DNA from: Novosphingobium taihuense
Lineage (GTDB): Bacteria; Pseudomonadota; Alphaproteobacteria; Sphingomonadales; Sphingomonadaceae
Length of the DNA: 52,114 bases
Direction: 5' to 3'
Assembly: GCF_007830315.1 (NCBI RefSeq)
Contig: NZ_VLKJ01000017.1
Location: 1 to 52,114 of the forward strand
The translations under genes were made by a program, and so were the position numbers. Of this stretch, positions 40,950-48,662 are shown piece after piece. How positions within the stretch are numbered: the stretch's first letter is position 1; each line of letters starts with the position of its first letter. A model generated the notes under the pieces. It was given only the letters and a program-made list of their open reading frames with translations, was not told the DNA's origin and did no database searches.

Positions 40950-41066
40950 TTAGGCCTTCAAATCGGCAAGCGTGTCGCCTGAATTCTTCAGGTCTGCATG
41001 ATGAGCCAAGGCGTAATGGCGAAAGCCCATCTCGCGGATGATGGAACCTGATCTGGACCTAAAGTC
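40950..41066 (-). pseudogene. Remnant of a LuxR-type regulator (autoinducer-domain fragment)
   Basis: In the 338-bp gap before the molybdoenzyme gene, the minus strand reads IIREMGFRHYALAHHADL and then a stop. This resembles the start of the autoinducer-binding domain of sphingomonad LuxR-family regulators (pattern GFRYYALTHHVDL). The rest of the gene, including the DNA-binding domain, is missing. Stops lie on both sides. Confidence 0.5.
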
Positions 41067-41182
41067 TCAAAGATTCTGCCTTGGTGCTGGAGCTTGTTCC
41101 TCGACAACGTGTTCAGATGTCATGCCTGCTGCGGCCAACCGCAGGCAATGATCTGCATTTCTTGCCCAAAGAGGACTTTGGC

Positions 41183-43453
41183 ATGCCATCACGAATGACA
41201 CCGACCGACGAGGCCGCTGCAATCGACGTGCCGGAACCGGCAGGCGGTTGGGGCTCCCTGAAGGGCATTGCATCAATCGAGCTTTCACAGGCAGCCGGTC
41301 CGGGAGTGCTCGAAACACTTGCCCACCTCAACAAGCCCGATGGCACGGCCTGTACCTCTTGCGCATGGATCAAGCCGCCAACCCCGGCAGCGCTGGAGTT
41401 CTGCGAGAACGGCGCGAAGGCGACGCTGTGGGACCTGACCAGTGCGCGAGCCACTCCGGAATTCTTCGAGGATCACACGGTCAGCGATCTGTGGTCATGG
41501 TCCGCGCATGATCTGGAAAAGCAGGGGCGGCTGACGGAACCGCTTCGCTATGAACCGGCTACGGATCGCTATGTGCGCGCAACCTGGGACGAAGCTTTTG
41601 CCGCGATTGGCAGCAAGCTGAAGCAGACTTCGCCCGAGGCAATGACGTTCTATGCCAGTGGCAAGGCTGCGCTGGAGCCAAGTTACCTCTACGCCATATT
41701 TGCGCGAATGCTTGGGCACAACAATCTGCCCGACAGTTCCAACATGTGCCACGAGACCACATCGGTGGGCCTGAAGAAGGTGATCGGATCGCCGGTCGGC
41801 ACGTGCCAGATCGAGGATTTCGACCAGTGCGATGCGATCTTCTATCTCGGCCAGAACCCCGGCACCAATTCTCCGCGCATCCTGCACCCCCTCCAGCAGG
41901 CGGTGAAGCGCGGCTGCCGGATCGTGACGTTCAATCCGCTCAAGGAAGCGGGTCTGGTGGAGTTCATCAATCCGCAGAGCCCGGTCGAGATGCTTACGGG
42001 CAAGGCGACACGTCTCAGCCATCTCTATCTTCAGGTGCGGCCCGGAGGCGATATCGCGGCGCTGATGGGCGTGTGCAAGCATGTGCTGGCGCGGGCCGAT
42101 CGTGAGCCGGGCCTGCTGGACGAAAAATTCCTTGCCGAACACACACAGGGTTACTCGGCCTTCCGCGAAAAGGTGGGCGCGACCGACTGGCCTGCTCTTG
42201 AGGCAGCAAGCGGTGTCACGCGGGCCGAAATGGAGGCTGCGGGCGATGTCTATGCCGAGGCCAAGGCCGTCATCGGTATCTATGGCATGGGACTGACGCA
42301 ACAGGTCCACGGCAGCGAGGCGATCGGGCTGCTGGTCAACCTGCTGCTGCTGCGCGGCAACATCGGCCGCCCCGGCGCGGGATGTTCGCCGATCCGAGGC
42401 CACTCCAACGTTCAGGGACAGCGCACCGTCGGCATAACCGAAAAGGTGGCTCTGGCCCCAGTCGAGAAATACCGCGAGGTGCTTGGGCTGGAAACTCCGG
42501 AGCAGGATGGGCACAACACCCACGCATTCCTCGAGGCACTGCTGGCGGGGCGCAACCGGGTTTATCTCGGGCTTGGTGGTAATCTTGCCATGGCGGTGCC
42601 CGATCACGGGCCGGTGCATGAGGCCTGGCGACAGATGGACCTGACAGTCCATGTCGCCACACGGCTCAACCACACGCATCTGCTGCCCGGCCGGGAAAGT
42701 TGGATACTGCCTTGCCTCGTGCGGTCGGAAGAGGACGTGCAGGCAAGCGGCAACCAATTCGTCAGCATCGAGGACAGCTTCAGCCACATCTACAGCTCGA
42801 AAGGCAAGCGCACGCCCGCAAGCGAACACCAGATGAGCGAAACCGCGATCATCTGCGAGCTGGCCAAGGCCAGCCTGCCGTTCCACCCGCGCTGGTTGTG
42901 GGACGAATGGCGCGCGGACTATGCCCGCATCCGCGATCTGATTGCACAAACGTACCCCGATCAGTTCTTCGACATGGAAGCGCGGATGCACGAACCGGGC
43001 GGCTTCTACCGTGGCAACGATGCGCGCAAGCGGATCTGGCACACCAATAGCGGCAAGGCCGAGTTCACCGATCCGACTGCTCTTAACGCGGGACCCGAAG
43101 GCGATGCCTTGCGGCTGATTACGCTGCGGTCAAACGATCAGTTCAACACCACGATCTATGGCCACTCGGATCGCTTGCGCGGGCTGGAAGGTGAGCGGAC
43201 GGTGGTGCTCGTATCCAAGGCCGAGATGGCCCGGCAGGGACTGAGCGAGGGGCAGCGCGTCACTCTCGTCACAGCGATGGAGGAGGAGCGCCGCAGGGCC
43301 GTGAGCGGCCTCAAGGTTGTCGCCTATGACCTACCCGACGGATGCGTGGCGGGCTATTTCCCTGAACTCAATCCGCTGGTGCCGCTTTCGCTGCGGGACA
43401 GTCTGTCCGATACTCCTGCCAGCAAGGCCATTCCGGTCAGGTTCGAAACCTGA
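41183..43453 (+). CDS. FdhF/YdeP-family molybdopterin oxidoreductase
   Basis: This 756-residue cytosolic protein belongs to the YdeP branch of the formate-dehydrogenase-like molybdoenzymes. The N-terminal part has GTACTSCAWIKPP and FCENG cysteines, as in other YdeP proteins. A region FYASGKAALEPSYLYAIFAR follows, and NMCHETTS gives a cysteine at the usual molybdenum-ligand place. The C-terminal cofactor domain is near LITLRSNDQFNTTIYGH. The ATG at 41183 has AGAGGA well placed; an earlier start at 41081 lacks support. Substrate is unknown; E. coli YdeP is linked to acid stress. The stop lies in a hairpin. Confidence 0.9.
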   Translation: MPSRMTPTDEAAAIDVPEPAGGWGSLKGIASIELSQAAGPGVLETLAHLNKPDGTACTSCAWIKPPTPAALEFCENGAKATLWDLTSARATPEFFEDHTVSDLWSWSAHDLEKQGRLTEPLRYEPATDRYVRATWDEAFAAIGSKLKQTSPEAMTFYASGKAALEPSYLYAIFARMLGHNNLPDSSNMCHETTSVGLKKVIGSPVGTCQIEDFDQCDAIFYLGQNPGTNSPRILHPLQQAVKRGCRIVTFNPLKEAGLVEFINPQSPVEMLTGKATRLSHLYLQVRPGGDIAALMGVCKHVLARADREPGLLDEKFLAEHTQGYSAFREKVGATDWPALEAASGVTRAEMEAAGDVYAEAKAVIGIYGMGLTQQVHGSEAIGLLVNLLLLRGNIGRPGAGCSPIRGHSNVQGQRTVGITEKVALAPVEKYREVLGLETPEQDGHNTHAFLEALLAGRNRVYLGLGGNLAMAVPDHGPVHEAWRQMDLTVHVATRLNHTHLLPGRESWILPCLVRSEEDVQASGNQFVSIEDSFSHIYSSKGKRTPASEHQMSETAIICELAKASLPFHPRWLWDEWRADYARIRDLIAQTYPDQFFDMEARMHEPGGFYRGNDARKRIWHTNSGKAEFTDPTALNAGPEGDALRLITLRSNDQFNTTIYGHSDRLRGLEGERTVVLVSKAEMARQGLSEGQRVTLVTAMEEERRRAVSGLKVVAYDLPDGCVAGYFPELNPLVPLSLRDSLSDTPASKAIPVRFET

Positions 43454-43461
43454 CCGGAATG
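43429..43461. terminator. Bidirectional hairpin between the YdeP-type and catalase-like genes
   Basis: A perfect 15-bp stem with a 3-base loop (43429-43443 with 43447-43461) covers the last codons and stop of the upstream gene. It ends four bases before the convergent catalase-like gene. Only a short GTTTA follows on the plus strand, so it is a weak T-run but a very strong stem. Confidence 0.6.
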
Positions 43462-43465
43462 CGGT

Positions 43466-44548
43466 TTACTCTGCAGCCTGCGCTGCGCCGGTGAAGGGGC
43501 AGCCGTTCACCCGCACGCGGAAGTCCGAGGAATGCTTGTAGGCGCGGCGGCGGGCACGGTTGATCCCGCCGAGCGGCCGGTGCTCCACCAGTGCGTTCCA
43601 CGGTGAGAAATGAAGGGTCTCGTCGATGCGTTGAACCTTCTCCTCGCTCCAGCTGTCCTGCGGTTCAACGCGCAAGGTGGCGACTTGCACGAAGGGCGCG
43701 TCCTCTTCCTTCCATTCGACGCTCGCATCCTCGATCGGCTGCTCGTTGATGGAGCGCGCAAGCTGCACCTCGAAGGCCCATTCGGCCGTCAGGTTGGCGG
43801 CATCTTCACGGATCGTCTCACGCAGGCCGTTAGGGCGACCCGAGGTATCGATGATCGTATCGGTCAAAGCGGTAAGGGCTGGCGACAGCGGGCGCAGGCG
43901 AAACTTTGCCACGTGTTCGCCATAGCGGAAGGGCACGGTGCTGAAGTACGTCTCGCCCAAGGGGTGGACCTGAGGCGATCCTCCCATGCCTGCCAAGGCC
44001 TTGGATTCAAGGCCGACCTTGCCCAGCGCGGAGTTGATGAAGCCGAGCACCGTGGAAAGCGCCACCTTTGCGCCCTCGGCACGATCGGTCGTCGCGGCAA
44101 GGAGCTTGAGCTTGCCGGCGAACTTGTCGGGCGTGGGCACGGCAAAGACCGGGACGTTGACCATCAGGAAGTCCTGCCCGTCCCCTTCTGCGCCCGGCAC
44201 GCGTTCGCCTTCTACACGCTCGACCTTCAGCGCAAGCCCACGCGGCAGGACGACATTGTCGTCAAGAATGTCGCCGGGATTGGTCGAAATGCGCAGCGCA
44301 GCGGGATAGGTGCCTGGCCTTGCGAAGAGTCCTTGTGCCAGTTCCGGCGGCAGGTTTTCATGAACCGTGAAGGTCCCTTCAAACAGGCCATGGGCCTTAG
44401 CATGGACCGCACGAACAGCCCGGCCATAGTCCTCTGCCGTGGTCTCGAGAATATGATCGAACGACATTTCGAGGCTGGCATCGGTTTCAGCCTCGTCGGG
44501 CTGGAGGTGTTCGAGGTCCGGGTGGTAGCGAAGCGGGGGGGCAATCAT
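43466..44548 (-). CDS. Catalase-family (y4iL-like) heme protein
   Basis: This 360-residue protein is related to the catalase fold (y4iL-like branch), smaller than classical catalases. RAVHAKAHGLFEGTF (about 50-64) is at the position of the distal histidine of catalases. Further motifs include NPGDILDD and VPRGLALKV, and PFRYGEHVAKFRLRP. Activity as a catalase is not certain; members may be peroxidases or lipid-hydroperoxide enzymes. The ATG at 44548 lies ten bases after paoC with AAAGG before it; a TTG at 44575 would overlap paoC. It is probably the last gene of the pao operon. Confidence 0.85.
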   Translation of the reverse strand: MIAPPLRYHPDLEHLQPDEAETDASLEMSFDHILETTAEDYGRAVRAVHAKAHGLFEGTFTVHENLPPELAQGLFARPGTYPAALRISTNPGDILDDNVVLPRGLALKVERVEGERVPGAEGDGQDFLMVNVPVFAVPTPDKFAGKLKLLAATTDRAEGAKVALSTVLGFINSALGKVGLESKALAGMGGSPQVHPLGETYFSTVPFRYGEHVAKFRLRPLSPALTALTDTIIDTSGRPNGLRETIREDAANLTAEWAFEVQLARSINEQPIEDASVEWKEEDAPFVQVATLRVEPQDSWSEEKVQRIDETLHFSPWNALVEHRPLGGINRARRRAYKHSSDFRVRVNGCPFTGAAQAAE

Positions 44549-44558
44549 GGGGGGCCTT

Positions 44559-46793
44559 TCAGGCTGGCGAAACAAAGGGGTCGGGCAGGTGGGGGATGAT
44601 CTTGTCGAGCGTCAGCGGGAAGCTGCGAACGCGCACGCCGCAGGCGTTGTAGACCGCGTTCGCGATCGCACCGGCTGCGCCGCAAATGCCCAGTTCGCCA
44701 ACGCCCTTGGCCTGAAGCGGGCTGGCGGCGGCATCGCGCTCTTCCAGAAGGATCACGTCGAGCGCAGGCACATCGGCATGCACGGGCACGTGGTATTCAG
44801 CCAGATCGTGGTTGACGAGGTGACCATCGCGCATGTCGAATGCCAGTTCCTCCGTCAGCGCGCTGCCAATACCCCAGACCATGCCACCAAGGCATTGTGA
44901 ACGCGCGGTCTTGGCATTGAGAACGCGGCCAAAGCCGAACGCACCCGTCATCCGCCGCACGCGCACCTCGCCGGTGAAAGCATGGACGCCGACCTCGGCG
45001 AAGAACGCGCCGTAGCTGGCTTGGGAGAAGTCCTTGAAGGTCTTGCCCGGCTTGATCGAGCCGATCTCTGCCATGTCTTCGCCATCCAGAAGATCGATGA
45101 GCGAGCACTGCTTTTCGCCATGGCTTGCCATCCCATCGGTGATCTCCAGCGCATCCCCTTCGCAGCCCAGCTTTTTACCGAGCTTTTTGCGGATTGCCTC
45201 GCAGGCGCGCATCACGGCAGAGCCGGTGGAAATAGCGCCAAAGCTGCCGCCAGAACCGGCGCCCGCTGGAAGGCTGGTATCGCCCAGGACGACCCGCACC
45301 TTGCTGATCGGCAGGCCTAGCATTTCGCCCGCAATCTGGCCGAGGATTGCATATGTGCCGGTGCCGATGTCGGTCTGGTCGGTCTCGACCAGCGCAGTCC
45401 CATCGGCATTCAGCGTTACACGGGCCTCTGCCGGGATCATCACGTTGACGCGAGCGGCGCTGGCCACCCCCATGCCGATCCACCAATCACCTTCGCGGGT
45501 CTGGCAGGGCGAAGGCTTGCGCCTGTCCCAACCTAACTGCGCGGCGCCTTGCTCCAGCGCTTCGACAAGCATGCGCGAGGAATAGGGGGTTCCCTCTACC
45601 GGAACCTTTGCAGGGAGATTGCGCTTGCGCAGTTCTACCGGATCCAGGCCGGCCTTTTCGGCCAACTCGTCCATGGCGGCTTCCAGCACCTGCATGCCGA
45701 CCGCCTCGCCCGGGGCGCGGACGGAGCCTGCGGTCATCCGGCAGATGCGTGCGACCTCCACCTTCAGAAGGCGGTTTTCGCCACCGTAGAGGAATTCGGT
45801 CGCCTGCGTGACCGGCTCGGCAAAATCCTCGTCCGGCAGGTTTGAGACAAGCGCTTCGTGGCCCAGCCCGATCAGCTTGCCCGCAGCATCGGCGGCAAGA
45901 CGCACGCGCTGGCGCGTTTCCGACCGACGCATCACGGTCTGGAACACCTGCTGACGCGTCATCACCACCCGCACCGGACGGCCCAGTTCCTTCGCGGCAA
46001 TGGCCGCCGCCACCGCTTCATGCGTGATGCCCAGCTTGGAACCGAAGCCGCCGCCCACGTAGGGCGCGATGATCCTCACCTTTTTCGGCGAGATCGAGAG
46101 GCAATCGGCGATCTCCTTCACGTTGAACGCCAGCATCTGGTAGCTGCCACGCAGGATCAAACGATCGTCCTGCCATTCGGCGATGGTCGCATGCGGCTCC
46201 ATCGCAGCGCTGGCATGGCCCGGTGTGTCGTAATCGACGTCGATGGCGAAGGCGGCATCGCGCATCGCCTGCTCCAGATCCCCGCCTTTCACCGGCTTGC
46301 TGTCCGATGGTGTTTCCACCTCTGCGTCAGCGCTTTCCGGATCGAACGGCACCGGGTTTCCGGCGCCTTCGTATTCAATTTTCAGCGCGAGCGCCGCTTC
46401 GCGGGCCTGCTCGAAGGTTTCGGCCACCACGAGCGCGACGGGCTGGGCAAAGTAATCGACCGTTTGCACATCCTGAGCCGGAGCCTTGCCAGAAGTACCC
46501 TGTGTCGAGCGGCGGACCATGGCCTCATCGGCGAGAACGGCCAGAACTCCGGGCATCGCCACAACATCGTCGCGATGGATGGTGCTGACCGTCCCTTGCG
46601 GAATGTCCGCCAGCACCAGTACGCCTTCGACACATCCGTCGAGCTTGTACTCGGCCGAATAGGTGGCCGTGCCGGTGACCTTGAGCGGCCCTTCCGGGCG
46701 ATCGAGCGGCTTGCCGATGATGCCCTGCTTCATGGTGTCGAGCAGATTGCGCTCGTCGGGCGTGTTGTACATGTCGGCCAAGGTCATGCGCAT
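44559..46793 (-). CDS. paoC: Aldehyde oxidoreductase molybdopterin-binding subunit (PaoC-like)
   Basis: This is the large catalytic subunit of a xanthine-oxidase-family molybdenum enzyme, 744 residues. It follows E. coli PaoC closely in pattern: GRPVRVVMTRQQVF, PYVGGGFGSKLG, SVRAPGEAVGMQ (substrate-site arginine), TDIGTGTYAILGQ, and GVGELGICGAAGAIANAVYNACG, with the catalytic Glu at about residue 700. It would oxidise aldehydes to acids. It starts three bases after paoB. A maturation chaperone (PaoD/XdhC-like) is not in the window. Confidence 0.92.
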   Translation of the reverse strand: MRMTLADMYNTPDERNLLDTMKQGIIGKPLDRPEGPLKVTGTATYSAEYKLDGCVEGVLVLADIPQGTVSTIHRDDVVAMPGVLAVLADEAMVRRSTQGTSGKAPAQDVQTVDYFAQPVALVVAETFEQAREAALALKIEYEGAGNPVPFDPESADAEVETPSDSKPVKGGDLEQAMRDAAFAIDVDYDTPGHASAAMEPHATIAEWQDDRLILRGSYQMLAFNVKEIADCLSISPKKVRIIAPYVGGGFGSKLGITHEAVAAAIAAKELGRPVRVVMTRQQVFQTVMRRSETRQRVRLAADAAGKLIGLGHEALVSNLPDEDFAEPVTQATEFLYGGENRLLKVEVARICRMTAGSVRAPGEAVGMQVLEAAMDELAEKAGLDPVELRKRNLPAKVPVEGTPYSSRMLVEALEQGAAQLGWDRRKPSPCQTREGDWWIGMGVASAARVNVMIPAEARVTLNADGTALVETDQTDIGTGTYAILGQIAGEMLGLPISKVRVVLGDTSLPAGAGSGGSFGAISTGSAVMRACEAIRKKLGKKLGCEGDALEITDGMASHGEKQCSLIDLLDGEDMAEIGSIKPGKTFKDFSQASYGAFFAEVGVHAFTGEVRVRRMTGAFGFGRVLNAKTARSQCLGGMVWGIGSALTEELAFDMRDGHLVNHDLAEYHVPVHADVPALDVILLEERDAAASPLQAKGVGELGICGAAGAIANAVYNACGVRVRSFPLTLDKIIPHLPDPFVSPA

Positions 46794-46796
46794 GGT

Positions 46797-47777
46797 TCAG
46801 GCCTTTCCCGCTTGCGTGGCTTCGTTCAATGTGGCGGCCAGCGCGCGGGCGGCGAGCGGGATCTTGAAATCATTCGCGCCCAAGCCCTTCGCATCCTTGA
46901 GCAGAACGTTGGCGGCCTTTGCGAACAGGGCCGCGCTTGGCTCTTCGCCAATCAGCACCTGTTCTACCGCCGGGTCGCGCCAAGGCACCGTACCGAGGCT
47001 ACCAAAGGCAAGCGCGCAGCGTGCGATACGCCCTTGATCCATCGTCACATCGACGGCGACAGAGACGAGCGCGAAGGCATAGGAAGCGCGGTCGCGCACC
47101 TTGCGGTAAAGCTGGATGCCTCCTGTCGGTGCGGGAAGCCGCACTGCCGTGATGAGTTCGCCCGCCTCGAGCACGTTGTCACGCGAGGGATCGTCCCCCG
47201 GCATGCGATGAAACGCCGCTATCGGGATCTCGCGCGGACCGGATGGCCCTTCGGTCAAGACTACGGCATCAAGGGCAAGCATCGCCACGGCCATGTCGCC
47301 CGGATAGGTGGCTATGCAGGAATCGCTCGTGCCTAGAACGGCGTGAATGCGGTTGAAGCCGCTTCGCGCGGCGCAGCCTGCACCGGGATCACGCTTGTTG
47401 CAGGCTTGCGTCGTGTCATAGAAGTAGCCGCAGCGAGTGCGCTGGCACAGGTTGCCGCCGGTCGTGGCCCGATTGCGCAGCTGCGGGCTGGCGCCTGCGA
47501 GGATCGCCTTTGCCAGCAAGGGCCAGTGTTCCCTGACCCGCATATCGGCGGCACAATCGGCGTTGGTAACGAGTGCGCCGATCCGCAAGCCTTCACCGTC
47601 AAGCGCCATCTCGCCAAGTTCGGTGCGGCGGATCGAGATGACCCGGTCGGGCGCGGCAATCTGCAACTTCATCAGATCGACCAGATTCGTGCCACCGGCG
47701 ATGACCGTTCCGCCGTGCTGCAGCGCATGGATCGCGCCCTGCGCCGAAGTGGCGTGGTCGAGAGCAAAGGCCTTCAT
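46797..47777 (-). CDS. paoB: Aldehyde oxidoreductase FAD-binding subunit (PaoB-like)
   Basis: This 326-residue subunit carries FAD and, as in E. coli PaoB, an extra [4Fe-4S] cluster. The FAD site has VIAGGTNLVDLMK. The extra cluster cysteines are seen in RTRCGYFYDTTQACNKRDPGAGC (about 115-138). The last part has YRKVRDRASYAFALVSVAV. The presence of these cysteines points to the PaoABC group rather than plain xanthine dehydrogenase. Overlaps paoA by ATGA. Confidence 0.93.
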   Translation of the reverse strand: MKAFALDHATSAQGAIHALQHGGTVIAGGTNLVDLMKLQIAAPDRVISIRRTELGEMALDGEGLRIGALVTNADCAADMRVREHWPLLAKAILAGASPQLRNRATTGGNLCQRTRCGYFYDTTQACNKRDPGAGCAARSGFNRIHAVLGTSDSCIATYPGDMAVAMLALDAVVLTEGPSGPREIPIAAFHRMPGDDPSRDNVLEAGELITAVRLPAPTGGIQLYRKVRDRASYAFALVSVAVDVTMDQGRIARCALAFGSLGTVPWRDPAVEQVLIGEEPSAALFAKAANVLLKDAKGLGANDFKIPLAARALAATLNEATQAGKA

Positions 47778-48310
47778 GCCTGTGCTCCCTGAAGGCTTGC
47801 GTCCGATGCGATGACATCTTCAAGCGCGGCAATGATGTTGGAGTAGGCTCCGCATCGACACAGGTTGCCGCTCATCCGCTCGCGCAGTTCCTCAGGCGTC
47901 GGCAAGGGTCGTTCGGTCAGGTCCTGGGTCTGCGCGCTCGCCCATCCTTCGGCCAGTTCCTGCATCATCGCCTTGGCGGAACAGATCTGCCCGGGCGTGC
48001 AATATCCGCACTGGAAACCGTCGTGTGTAACGAAAGCCTTTTGCAGGGCCGAGAGGTTGTCGGCGGAGCCGATCGATTCAATCGTCTCGATCGTGTCGCT
48101 CTCGTGCAGCTGCGCCAGCGAGAGGCAGGAGTTTATCCGCCTTCCCTCGACCAGCACCGTACAGGCGCCGCACTGACCGTGATCGCAACCCTTCTTGGTT
48201 CCGGTCAGCGCGAGATCCTCTCGCAGCCAATCGAGCAGCGTGCGCCGTGGATCTGACGGAAGAGGCTTTGGAACACCGTTCACGATGGCCACGGCAATGC
48301 TTGAACCCAT
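47774..48310 (-). CDS. paoA: Aldehyde oxidoreductase [2Fe-2S] subunit (PaoA-like)
   Basis: This 178-residue subunit has two [2Fe-2S] clusters. The plant-type one uses Cys42, Cys47, Cys50 and Cys62 (GCDHGQCGAC). The second uses Cys101, Cys104, Cys151 and Cys153 (CGYC and CRC). E. coli PaoA is exported by a twin-arginine signal; here no such signal is seen, so the enzyme may be cytosolic. The frame is open upstream to 48565, but that part covers IS remnant DNA. An IS3 fragment starts 77 bases upstream, so loss of an original leader is possible. Confidence 0.9.
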   Translation of the reverse strand: MGSSIAVAIVNGVPKPLPSDPRRTLLDWLREDLALTGTKKGCDHGQCGACTVLVEGRRINSCLSLAQLHESDTIETIESIGSADNLSALQKAFVTHDGFQCGYCTPGQICSAKAMMQELAEGWASAQTQDLTERPLPTPEELRERMSGNLCRCGAYSNIIAALEDVIASDASLQGAQA

Positions 48311-48386
48311 CTCTGCTGAACACCTTGTCGCTTGAGCTGCGAGTGGGGAACGCACAGATTGGCGCAACGATCCAACTACCGTGTGC

Positions 48387-48531
48387 TGAATCGCCCCAAG
48401 ATTTCTGGATGCCTTTGCTCTTGAATTCGAGGATGGAAGGCGATCATGGGGAAGTCCATTTTCAGCGACGAGTTCAAGCTGAGGCGGTGGCCCAGACCAT
48501 TGAGCGGGAATATCTATTAGCGGAGGTTTAG
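48387..48531 (+). mobile_element. Remnant of an IS3-family insertion sequence (left end and orfA start)
   Basis: TGAATCGCCCCAAGATTTCT at 48387 resembles IS3-type left ends. About 60 bases later an ATG (48446) starts MGKSIFSDEFKL, then a one-base loss shifts the frame into EAVAQTIEREYLLAEV, which ends at a stop at 48531. Together these match the N-terminus of IS3 orfA transposase proteins. No helix-turn-helix remainder, orfB or right end is present. The rest of the 350-bp gap between paoA and the next gene shows nothing I recognise. Confidence 0.65.
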
Positions 48532-48662
48532 CTTCGCTGGCCTGCGGCTCGCAGCGGCTCTGCATCAGCCTGCATTCTCTGTATGCCTAGAAGCGGCTAC
48601 TGTCGGGGGGTCACACTTACCACGCGAGTTGCGTCGGTAGGTCAGATCGACTGCGACCGCTC

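Noticed and set aside
41183..43453. Possible selenocysteine in the formate-dehydrogenase-like protein
   Set aside because: There is no in-frame TGA, and a normal cysteine stands at the likely molybdenum-ligand site.
45858..47336. 492-codon open frame on the plus strand
   Set aside because: It is opposite paoC and paoB, both supported by cofactor motifs.
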